Made by a program: the position numbers and the translations under genes. Positions 6,301-13,455 of a DNA stretch of 18,367 nucleotides are shown piece after piece. This stretch comes from Conexibacteraceae bacterium (GTDB lineage Bacteria > Actinomycetota > Thermoleophilia > Solirubrobacterales > Solirubrobacteraceae): the NCBI GenBank assembly GCA_009785395.1, contig WQWK01000007.1, forward strand, positions 1-18,367, in the 5' to 3' direction. The notes under the pieces are model-generated. The model was not told where the DNA came from, ran no database searches, and saw only the letters and a program-made list of their open reading frames with translations. Positions within the stretch are counted from its first letter, which is position 1; the number at the start of each line of letters is the position of its first letter.

Positions 6301-7752
6301 GTGGCTCCGCACCCCGACCGGCTGCTCGGCATCGACCCCGCGGTGCGCGCCCTCGCGCGGGAGCTATACGCAGGGACAGCAGACGCGCCGATCATCTCGC
6401 CGCACGGGCACGTGAGCCCCGAACTGCTCGAGACCAACCGCCCGTTCACGGACCCGGCGGCGCTGTTCGTCACGCCCGACCACTACGTCACGCGGCTGCT
6501 GCACAGCTCCGGCATCGAGCTTGACAGCCTCGGGCTCGGCGACTCGACCACGCCGCCACGCGAGATCTGGCGGGCGCTCTGCGCCAACTGGCGCCGGTTC
6601 GCCGGGACCCCGGTCCGCTACTGGCTCGAGGATGCGCTGACCCGCGTCTTCGGCATCACACTGGCACCGGCCGCGGACACCGCTGACGAGCTCTTCGACC
6701 AACTCTCAGAGCGCCTGTCGCAGCCGGCCTACCGTCCCCGGGAACTGCTCGAAAGCTTCAACGTCGACGTCCTGGCGACGACCGACGACCCCTCCGACTC
6801 GCTTGAGCATCACCGCCGGCTCGCCGCCGACGACGCCGTCGCGACCAGGATCATCCCGACCTTCCGCGCCGACGCCTATATGTCGCCGGCCCGCCGCGAC
6901 TGGCCCGAGCGGCTCGAGCAGCTGTCCGCCGTCACCGGCATCGACTGCGGCAGCTACCACGGCCTGCTCGACGCGCTGCGCAACCGGCGCGAGCACTTCA
7001 AGCGCCACGGTGCCACCGCCACCGACGTTGGCGTCACCGACGCCTGGGCGACCCCGCTCAGCGACGAACAGGCTGAGAGCATCCACAAGCTCGGCCTGGC
7101 CGGCGGGCTGAGCCGGAGGGAGTCAGTCTTCTACCGCCGCAACATGCTGTTCCAGCTCGGGCTGATGGCCGCCGAGGACGGGCTCGTGATGCAGCTGCAC
7201 GCGGGCGTGATCCGCAACCACCACGCGCCCACCTACAACCGCTTCGGGCCCGACACGGGCCACGACCTGCCTGCCGTGACCACCTTCACCGAGCCCCTGC
7301 GCGAGTTGCTCAACCAGGTCGGCACCAATCCGAACTTCCGCATCGTGCTGTTCACCGTCGACGAGACCGCGTTCTCGCGGGACATCGCCCCGCTGGCGGG
7401 CTTCTACCCGAGCGTTTATGCCGGCGCTCCCTGGTGGTTCCTCGACGCTCCTGCCGCGGTCCGCCGCTACCGCGCTGCTGTGACCGAGACGGCCGGCTTC
7501 AACAAGACATCCGGCTTCATCGACGACACCCGCGCGCTCTGCTCGATTCCGTCGAGACACGACATGAGCCGCCGCCTCGACGCACGCTACCTGGCCGAGC
7601 TGGTCATCGACCATCAGCTGAGCGAACAGGACGCGCACGCGATCGCAAAGGCGCTCGTCAGTGACATCCCGCGCGCCGTCTTCCGCCTCGGCCGCTCGCC
7701 CGCAACCTCGCCCGACCCGAACCCGGACACACCAGCTAGCCCCACCCCCTGA
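6301..7752 (+). CDS. uxaC: Glucuronate isomerase (uronate isomerase)
   Basis: UxaC isomerises D-glucuronate to D-fructuronate (and D-galacturonate to D-tagaturonate), the entry step of the pathway continued by uxuB and manD. The 483-residue product is close to the family's usual 470. Visible family motifs are PIISPHGHVSPELL (30-43) with the metal-site His35/His37, LLESFNVDVLATTDDPSDSL, IIPTFRADAYM, MQLHAGVIRNHH, RFGPDTGHDL, and an SGFIDDTRALCSIPSRHD segment near the C-terminus. The PHGH form at the metal site is typical of the non-enterobacterial branch. The final 25 residues are low-complexity and rich in Pro, Ser and Asp, and look like a disordered tail. The start is a GTG with a -10-like element directly before it. 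It is divergent from uxuB-manD and followed 81 bp later by an mmpL gene in the same direction. Confidence 0.93.
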   Translation: MAPHPDRLLGIDPAVRALARELYAGTADAPIISPHGHVSPELLETNRPFTDPAALFVTPDHYVTRLLHSSGIELDSLGLGDSTTPPREIWRALCANWRRFAGTPVRYWLEDALTRVFGITLAPAADTADELFDQLSERLSQPAYRPRELLESFNVDVLATTDDPSDSLEHHRRLAADDAVATRIIPTFRADAYMSPARRDWPERLEQLSAVTGIDCGSYHGLLDALRNRREHFKRHGATATDVGVTDAWATPLSDEQAESIHKLGLAGGLSRRESVFYRRNMLFQLGLMAAEDGLVMQLHAGVIRNHHAPTYNRFGPDTGHDLPAVTTFTEPLRELLNQVGTNPNFRIVLFTVDETAFSRDIAPLAGFYPSVYAGAPWWFLDAPAAVRRYRAAVTETAGFNKTSGFIDDTRALCSIPSRHDMSRRLDARYLAELVIDHQLSEQDAHAIAKALVSDIPRAVFRLGRSPATSPDPNPDTPASPTP

Positions 7753-7754
7753 CG

Positions 7755-7791
7755 CCCGTTCCCCCCATTGGCGAAGGCAGGCCCGAACGGG
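7755..7791 (+). terminator. Inverted repeat after uxaC, weak terminator candidate
   Basis: CCCGTTC (7755-7761) and GAACGGG (7785-7791) form a perfect 7-bp inverted repeat two bases after the uxaC stop, with a 23-nt loop. A pyrimidine run TCTTTCCC follows, but it is not a true T-tract and the loop is long. It could end uxaC transcription or act with the adjacent hairpin before mmpL. Confidence 0.35.
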
Positions 7792-7793
7792 AG

Positions 7794-7830
7794 TCTTTCC
7801 CTCGTGACCTCAAGCCAACGAGAGGAAGGG
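7794..7830 (+). promoter_or_regulatory. Hairpin masking the mmpL ribosome binding site
   Basis: The 5' arm TCTTTCCCTCGT (7794-7805) can pair with ACGAGAGGAAGGG (7818-7830): CTCGT with ACGAG, one bulged A (7823), then seven further pairs including two G-U, around a 12-nt loop. The 3' arm contains the Shine-Dalgarno AGGAAGGG (7823-7830), which ends 3 nt before the ATG at 7834. Folded mRNA would hide the ribosome binding site, so translation could depend on a ligand, protein or temperature. The fold is drawn by hand and untested. Confidence 0.4.
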
Positions 7831-7833
7831 ACC

Positions 7834-10047
7834 ATGAACATCGCATACCGTGCAGGGCGCTGGAGTGCGGCGCATTGGAAGACCGCGACTTTCCTGTGGC
7901 TCGCCGTCGTCATCGTCGCGACTGTCGCCGGAAACCTCGCCGGCACGATCAATCTGAGCAACGCGGCGCAGGGCGCCGGCCCGTCGGCCCGCGCGCAGAC
8001 GCTGCTCACCAAGTCGGGATTCAAGAACGTCGCCAGCGAGCAGGTGCTCGTCCAGAACCGCAGCCTGAGCGTCTCCGATCCCAGGTTCAGACGGGAGATC
8101 GAACGCGTCGCAGCGGCGATCGAGCCGCTCAGGCAGATCGATCAGCTCAAGTCGCCGCTCACCCCCGGCAACTCCGGGCAGATCTCCAAGGACGGCCACT
8201 CGGCGCTGGTCGAGTTCAACATGCGGGGAAACCCCGACACCGCCGGTAACCGCGTGCAGCCCGTGCTGAACACGGTCGCGCGGCTGCAGCGCGGCGCGCC
8301 CGGGTTCACTGTCGCCGAGTTCGGCGACGCGACCTCCGAGCTCGCGCAGTCAAACGCGACGACGAGCGGCATCCAGAAGGCCGAGGAGCTCTCACTCCCG
8401 ATCACGTTCCTGATCCTGCTGATCGGCTTCGGCGCGTTCGTGGCCGCCGGAATCCCGGTGCTGCTGGCCTTCTCGGCCGTGATCGGCGCGGGCGGCCTGG
8501 CCGCGATCGCAAGCCACGTCTTCAACTCATCCTCTGCCACCAGCTCGGTGATGCTGCTGATGGGCATGGCGGTCGGCGTCGACTACTCGCTCTTCTACCT
8601 CAAGCGCGAGCGTGAGGAACGCCGGGCCGGCCACAGTCACCGTGACGCGCTCGAGCGCGCCGCCGCGACCTCCGGCCGCGCAGTGCTCGCCTCCGGGATC
8701 ACGGTGCTGATCGCGATGGCCGGCATGCTGCTCAGCGGCTCGACCACGTTCGAATCACTCGGAGTCGGCGCGATGCTGGTCGTGCTGATGGCGATGGTCG
8801 GCTCGCTGACCGTGTTGCCGGCGCTGCTGAGCCGCCTCGGCGACAAGGTCGACAAGGGCCGCATCCGCCGTCCCCGGACGGAGTCGCGGATCTGGAAGGC
8901 GATCCTGACGCCGGTCCTGCGTCGCCCAAAGCCGGCCGCGCTGATCTCGGCCGGCGTGCTCGTCGTGCTGGCGCTGCCCGCCCTGGGCATGCACACAATC
9001 CTGCTCGGCCCCGCCGACATGCCGCACGGCACCTCCGCCTACAACAGCTACGAGAAGATCCAGAAGGCCTTCCCGGGGTCCGACACGCCGGCGTGGATCG
9101 CGCTGCGCGGCAACGACCTGACCTCACCGCAGGCGCACGCGGCGATCGGCCGCCTCGAGCACCTGGCGCTCTCAAGCGGCCAGTTCAAGAAGCCGATCCA
9201 GGTGATGTTCAACGGCACCCACAGGGGCGCACAGATCGCGGTGCCGCTGGTCGGCAACGGCAGCGATGCACGCTCGACGGCCGCGATGCTGAAGCTGCGC
9301 GAGCAGATTCTGCCCGCCAGCCTCGGGCACCTGCACGGCGCCACCTACGCCGTCACCGGCCAGACGGCCGGCAGCTATGACGCCACTCAGCAGATCAAGG
9401 ACCACATGCCGATCGTGTTCGCGTTCGTGCTGGGGCTGGCATTCCTGCTGATGCTCGTGACGTTCCGGTCGATCGTGATCCCGATCACCTCGATCGCGCT
9501 GAACCTGCTGTCGGTCGGCGCCGCCTATGGCGTGCTCGTCTGGATCTTCCAGGACGGCCACCTGCAGCGGCTGCTCGGCTTCCATTCCGACGGCGCAATC
9601 GTCACCTGGCTGCCGCTGTTCCTGTTCGCGGTCCTGTTCGGCCTGTCGATGGACTATCACGTGTTCATCATCAGCCGCATCAAGGAGCTGCGTGACGGCG
9701 GCATGTCCACCTCCGACGCGGTCGGCAAGGGGATCGGGTCGACGGCCGGCACGGTCACGGCAGCAGCCGCGGTGATGGTCGCGGTATTCGCGATCTTCGC
9801 CTGGCTGCCCTCCCTGGACATCAAGCAGCTGGGGGTCGGGCTCGCAGTCGCCGTTTTGCTCGACGCCACCGTGATCCGTGGGATCCTGTTGCCAGCGACG
9901 ATGAAGATGCTCGGCGACTGGAACTGGTACCTCCCGCGCAGGCTGTCCTGGCTACCGCGGGTCAGCCACGATGCCGCTCGCGCCGGCGCCCCCGGAGCCG
10001 TCCGCCCAAGCAGCCGCCCGGTCGGCCGCGTGCCCGAGGCGGTCTGA
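7834..10047 (+). CDS. MMPL/RND-family membrane transporter
   Basis: This 737-residue inner-membrane pump belongs to the MmpL branch of the RND superfamily, which exports lipids or drugs using the proton gradient. One membrane helix (about 18-38) is followed by an outer loop domain, a helix cluster (about 188-335), a second outer domain (about 390-520) and a second helix cluster (about 525-690). Both halves carry the Asp-Tyr pair of the proton pathway: Asp250-Tyr251 in VGVDYSLFYLKREREE and Asp607-Tyr608 in LSMDYHVFIISRIKE. The ATG at 7834 has a strong AGGAAGGG before it; an in-frame GTG at 7804 lacks one. The histidine kinase starts one base after its stop, so pump and sensor are coupled and the substrate may be what the kinase detects. 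The C-terminal 30 residues are Ala/Pro/Arg-rich and probably cytosolic. Cargo is unknown. Confidence 0.9.
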   Translation: MNIAYRAGRWSAAHWKTATFLWLAVVIVATVAGNLAGTINLSNAAQGAGPSARAQTLLTKSGFKNVASEQVLVQNRSLSVSDPRFRREIERVAAAIEPLRQIDQLKSPLTPGNSGQISKDGHSALVEFNMRGNPDTAGNRVQPVLNTVARLQRGAPGFTVAEFGDATSELAQSNATTSGIQKAEELSLPITFLILLIGFGAFVAAGIPVLLAFSAVIGAGGLAAIASHVFNSSSATSSVMLLMGMAVGVDYSLFYLKREREERRAGHSHRDALERAAATSGRAVLASGITVLIAMAGMLLSGSTTFESLGVGAMLVVLMAMVGSLTVLPALLSRLGDKVDKGRIRRPRTESRIWKAILTPVLRRPKPAALISAGVLVVLALPALGMHTILLGPADMPHGTSAYNSYEKIQKAFPGSDTPAWIALRGNDLTSPQAHAAIGRLEHLALSSGQFKKPIQVMFNGTHRGAQIAVPLVGNGSDARSTAAMLKLREQILPASLGHLHGATYAVTGQTAGSYDATQQIKDHMPIVFAFVLGLAFLLMLVTFRSIVIPITSIALNLLSVGAAYGVLVWIFQDGHLQRLLGFHSDGAIVTWLPLFLFAVLFGLSMDYHVFIISRIKELRDGGMSTSDAVGKGIGSTAGTVTAAAAVMVAVFAIFAWLPSLDIKQLGVGLAVAVLLDATVIRGILLPATMKMLGDWNWYLPRRLSWLPRVSHDAARAGAPGAVRPSSRPVGRVPEAV

Positions 10048-10048
10048 G

Positions 10049-11731
10049 ATGACGGCCATCGCCCGCACACTGACCGATCCGGTCACCTACCGGCGGCTCG
10101 CCTACCTGCTGTTGGGCCTGCCGCTGGGGCTGGCCTGGTTCACCGCCCTGATCACGCTCTGGAGCCTGACGGTCGGTCTGGCGATCACGCCGATGGTGAT
10201 CCCGGTGCTGCTGGCGCTGGCCTTCGCCACCCGCGGCTTCACGGCCGTGGAGGCCGAGCTAGCGCGGTCGCTGCTCGGCGTCGACGCGCACGTCCCCGCC
10301 CTCTCGATACCGAGGGGCGGGGGCATCCGCGCCCGCGCAAAGGCGCTGTTCGGCGCCGGCTTCTGGCGGGCCCAGGGGTTCCTCTGGATCCGCTGGTTCG
10401 TCGGCTTCCCCGTCGGCGTGGCGATGGTGGCCCTGCTGGGCAGCGCCATCGGCATGATCTTCGGGCCGCTGTGGATCCCGTTCATACATCACGGCGCCAG
10501 CATCAGCTTCGGCTTCTGGCACGCCCACACGGTGCTGCAGGCACTGCCGTTCGTGCCTGTCGGAGTGATCCTGCTGGCGCTGTCGGTGGCGCTGGCCTAT
10601 CCGCTCGGCGCGGCGTTCGTGCCGCTGACCGCCGCATTCCTGGGCGACGATCCGACCCAGCTGGAAGCGTCGGTGGAACGCGCAGCTGGTTCCGCTCGGG
10701 CCGGCCTTGCTGTGGCCGGCCCGACGCGCCGCGGGCTCCGGACCCACGCGGTTGTGGACGGCTCGCTCGTCGGGACGGTGATCTTCATCTGGGCAGCGGC
10801 CTCACGCGGGTACTTCTGGCCGATCTGGGTGGTCCTCCCGTTCGCGACCGCGCTCGGGATGCATGCCTGGCTGCTCGAGCTCAGCGAAAACACGGAGCTC
10901 GTCAAGCGGCGCTTCCGCGGCAGCACGACGCTGGCGGGGACCGCCGGGATCGCGGCGATCTTCTGGGTGTTCACGGTGTGCGTGTGGGCGGTCTCGGGTC
11001 ACGGCTACTTCTGGCCGATCTGGACGCTGCTCGGCCTGGCGCTGATCGTCGGCGCGGTTGGCGGCGCGGTCCTGCTCGCCGGCCCGCGCGCGATGGCTGA
11101 GCGCATCGAGACGCTGACCGCTTCCCGCGCCGGCGCCGTCAACGTCCAGGACAGCGAGCTGCGCCGCATCGAGCGCGACCTCCACGACGGCGCGCAGGCG
11201 CGCCTGGTCGCGCTCGGGATGAGCCTCGGGATGGCGGAGCAGAAGCTCTCGCAGGACCCGGAGCGCGCGAGCGAGCTGCTCGCCGAGGCCCGCGCCGGCG
11301 CCGAACAGGCGCTGCGCGAGCTGCGTGACCTCGCCCGCGGCATCCATCCGCCGGTGCTCGCCGACCGCGGGCTCGAGGCGGCGATCAGCGCGCTCGCGAA
11401 CGCCACGCCGATGCACGTCGTGCTGTCCTGCGACATCCCGAAGCGGCCGCCGTCCGCGGTCGAGAGCGCCGCCTACTTCGTCGCCGCCGAGTCGCTCACC
11501 AATGCCGCCAAGCACGCCCACGCCGACTGGCTGGAGATCCGCATCGCGGAGGTCGGCCAGCACCTCGAGATCGAGATCAAGGACGACGGCATCGGCGGCG
11601 CCAATCCCAACGGCAGCGGACTCACGGGTCTGCGCCATCGCGTCGAGGCACTCGACGGCACCCTGCACGTGACCAGCCCACCCGGAGGCCCAACGACGGT
11701 TTACGCTGAGCTTCCGTGCGTGTGGTCATAG
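10049..11731 (+). CDS. Membrane sensor histidine kinase (NarL/DesK type)
   Basis: The 560-residue protein senses a signal through its membrane region and phosphorylates a partner regulator. Residues 10-200 hold several membrane helices like the actinobacterial 'putative sensor' domain. Two hairpin-like units follow, each with the same GYFWPIW motif (254-260 and 319-325), apparently a duplicated 2TM domain. The kinase core begins at RIERDLHDGAQARLVALG with phospho-accepting His379 in the HisKA_3 helix; the ATPase domain has an N box ESLTNAAKHA (481-490, Asn485) and G box DDGIGG (512-517), then GSGLTGLRHR. The ATG at 10049 is one base after the mmpL stop; the frame extends upstream only inside mmpL. 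The gene overlaps the response regulator by 16 bp. The operon suggests that it controls the pump. Confidence 0.93.
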   Translation: MTAIARTLTDPVTYRRLAYLLLGLPLGLAWFTALITLWSLTVGLAITPMVIPVLLALAFATRGFTAVEAELARSLLGVDAHVPALSIPRGGGIRARAKALFGAGFWRAQGFLWIRWFVGFPVGVAMVALLGSAIGMIFGPLWIPFIHHGASISFGFWHAHTVLQALPFVPVGVILLALSVALAYPLGAAFVPLTAAFLGDDPTQLEASVERAAGSARAGLAVAGPTRRGLRTHAVVDGSLVGTVIFIWAAASRGYFWPIWVVLPFATALGMHAWLLELSENTELVKRRFRGSTTLAGTAGIAAIFWVFTVCVWAVSGHGYFWPIWTLLGLALIVGAVGGAVLLAGPRAMAERIETLTASRAGAVNVQDSELRRIERDLHDGAQARLVALGMSLGMAEQKLSQDPERASELLAEARAGAEQALRELRDLARGIHPPVLADRGLEAAISALANATPMHVVLSCDIPKRPPSAVESAAYFVAAESLTNAAKHAHADWLEIRIAEVGQHLEIEIKDDGIGGANPNGSGLTGLRHRVEALDGTLHVTSPPGGPTTVYAELPCVWS

Positions 11732-12369
11732 CCGAGGACCTTGCCCTACTCCGCGATGGACTCACGCGGCTGCTGCGGGACAACGACATCGAGGTCGTTG
11801 CCGCGGTCGCCGACGGCGACGCTTTGGTCCGCGAGGTCCTGGCCCGCAAGCCAGACCTCGCGGTGGTCGATATCAGGCTGCCCCCGGGATACCGCGACGA
11901 GGGACTGCGCGCCGCGCTGGAGGTTCGCCGGCAGGCTCCCGGCACGGCCGTGCTGGTGGTCTCGCAATACGTCGAGCAGGCCTACGCCGAGGAGCTGCTC
12001 GCCGACCGCGGCGGCGGCATCGGCTACCTGCTCAAGGACCGCATCATGCATGTCGCCGACTTCCTCGAGGCGGTCCGCCGGGTCGCCGACGGCGGCACCG
12101 CCCTGGACCCGGACGTCGTCGCCGCGCTGTTCTCGCGCCGCCGCAGCGACGGCCCGCTCGAACGGCTCACCCCGCGCGAGCGCGAGGTGCTGGGGCTGAT
12201 GGCCGAGGGCCGCTCGAACGCCGGCATCGCAGAGGCGCTGGTGCTCACGGTCGGCGCCGTCGAGAAGCACGTCCAGAGCATCCTCGGCAAGCTCGACCTG
12301 CCGCAATCCTCGACCGATCACCGCCGTGTGCTGGCGGTGCTGGCCTACCTGCAATCCCCCGAGCAATGA
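11716..12369 (+). CDS. NarL/LuxR-family response regulator
   Basis: This 217-residue cytosolic regulator is the likely partner of the kinase it overlaps by 16 bp. The receiver domain (1-120) has acidic residues Glu7/Asp8, phospho-acceptor Asp52 in LAVVDIRLPP, Ser83 in VVSQY and Lys107 in YLLKDR. The DNA-binding domain (about 148-210) shows the LuxR signature LTPREREVLGLMAEGRSN followed by the recognition helix segment VGAVEKHVQSILGKL. Start is GTG at 11716; it reads straight into the conserved VVIAED strand, so no longer start is needed. A natural target would be the mmpL promoter upstream of its own operon. It converges on the aldo/keto reductase gene with a 19-bp gap that shows no clear terminator. 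Confidence 0.94.
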   Translation: MRVVIAEDLALLRDGLTRLLRDNDIEVVAAVADGDALVREVLARKPDLAVVDIRLPPGYRDEGLRAALEVRRQAPGTAVLVVSQYVEQAYAEELLADRGGGIGYLLKDRIMHVADFLEAVRRVADGGTALDPDVVAALFSRRRSDGPLERLTPREREVLGLMAEGRSNAGIAEALVLTVGAVEKHVQSILGKLDLPQSSTDHRRVLAVLAYLQSPEQ

Positions 12370-12388
12370 GCCGCGGCCGGGGGTCTGC

Positions 12389-13252
12389 TCACGCCGTGGC
12401 AGTCGCCAGCGCCTCGTAGTCCTCGTCGCTCAGCTCGATCACGGCCGCCGCGGTGTTCTCCTCGAGGTGGGCGACCGACGAGGTCCCCGGGATCGGCAAC
12501 ATCACCGGCGAGCGCTTCAGCAGCCACGCGAGCGCCAGCTGCGACGGCGTGTGGCCGGTTGTGCCCGAGAGCTCGGCGAGCGGGCCGCCCTCCTGCGCGA
12601 GCCTGCCGGTGGCCAGCGGGAACCACGGGATGAAGCCGATGCCGTGCTCGGCGCAGTTGTCGAGCAGCGGTTCGGACTGACGGTTGCCGAGGTTGTACAG
12701 GTTCTGGACGGTCGCGATCCGAGCGATCTCCTGCGCCGCCTCGAGCTCCTCGACGCTCACCTCGGAGAGGCCGATGTGCCCGATCTTGCCCTCGCTCTGC
12801 AGGTCCCTGAGCTCGCCCAGCTGGTCGGCGAGCGGCACCTCGGGATCGATGCGGTGCAGCTGGTAGAGCGGGATCCGCTCGAGCGCGAGGTTGCGCAGGC
12901 TCAGCTCGCACTGCTGACGCAGGTAGGCGGGGCGCCCGACCGGGGTCCAGATGCCCGGGCCCTGCCGGGTCAGGCCGCCCTTGGTCGCGATCACGAGGTC
13001 GTCGGGATATGGATGCAGCGCCTCGCGGATGAGCTGTTCGGAGACGACCGGCCCGTAGGAGTCCGCCGTGTCGATGAAGTTGATCCCCAGCTCAACGGCG
13101 CGGCGCAGCACCCGCACGGCCTCCTGCGGGTCGCTGGGAGGGCCCCACACCCCCGGCCCGGTGATCTGCATTGCCCCGTATCCGAGCCTGTTGACCGTGA
13201 GCTCGCCGCCGATCGTAAAGCTGCCGCTGCCCGCGGCCAGTGTCTGCGTCAT
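12389..13252 (-). CDS. Aldo/keto reductase
   Basis: This 287-residue NADP(H)-dependent oxidoreductase folds as a TIM barrel without metal. The catalytic tetrad is complete: Asp61 and Tyr66 in [11 protein letters not shown] (57-67), Lys91 in IATKGG and His133 in LYQLHRID. The C-terminal cofactor loop reads [18 protein letters not shown]. The ATG at 13252 has a strong AAGGAG 7-8 nt upstream on the minus strand, and the gene is transcribed alone, converging on the response regulator. Its substrate cannot be read from the sequence; the subgroup resembles the many single-copy actinobacterial 'oxidoreductase' proteins of about 285 residues. It is divergent from the sqdB-like gene with a 203-bp gap, which could mean shared control but does not show a shared pathway. 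Confidence 0.92.
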   Translation of the reverse strand: MTQTLAAGSGSFTIGGELTVNRLGYGAMQITGPGVWGPPSDPQEAVRVLRRAVELGINFIDTADSYGPVVSEQLIREALHPYPDDLVIATKGGLTRQGPGIWTPVGRPAYLRQQCELSLRNLALERIPLYQLHRIDPEVPLADQLGELRDLQSEGKIGHIGLSEVSVEELEAAQEIARIATVQNLYNLGNRQSEPLLDNCAEHGIGFIPWFPLATGRLAQEGGPLAELSGTTGHTPSQLALAWLLKRSPVMLPIPGTSSVAHLEENTAAAVIELSDEDYEALATATA

Positions 13253-13455
13253 CAGGATCTCCTTGCCTCTCGGGGGCCGCCGGATAAGGTCAATGTAAAG
13301 ACAAACCGGCCTGCGCGCTCCTTCTATCGGAAGCTGGCGCTATGTTAGGCAGCTAATTTCATGGTCGGATCACACGGACCAGCCGACCACGAGCCGCGCG
13401 GTTGACGTCGGCCCGAGGACCGTTCTGGGCCAGTAGACATTTCAAAGGAGTTTCC
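13253..13455. promoter_or_regulatory. Divergent region between aldo/keto reductase and sqdB-like gene
   Basis: This 203-bp gap is locally less GC-rich than the coding DNA. On the minus strand TACATT (13297-13292) is a possible -10 for the reductase. On the plus strand TATGTT (13341-13346) fits TANNNT and would give a leader of about 100 nt, in which TGGTCGG (13362-13368) and CCGACCA (13383-13389) form a 7-bp inverted repeat with a 14-nt loop. TTGACG at 13402-13407 resembles a -35 box but has no matching -10 at normal spacing. I found no conserved riboswitch by eye. Confidence 0.4.
13444..13450 (+). promoter_or_regulatory. Ribosome binding site fixing a TTG start
   Basis: AAAGGAG lies 5 nt before the TTG at 13456, which begins the RILILGGDGF nucleotide-binding strand. 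This decides for the TTG over the upstream in-frame start at 13402, which would add 18 non-conserved residues and overlap this site. Confidence 0.8.

Noticed and set aside
13402..13455. Upstream start for the sqdB-like protein
   Set aside because: It adds 18 residues unlike the family and would run across the AAAGGAG ribosome binding site that serves the TTG at 13456.
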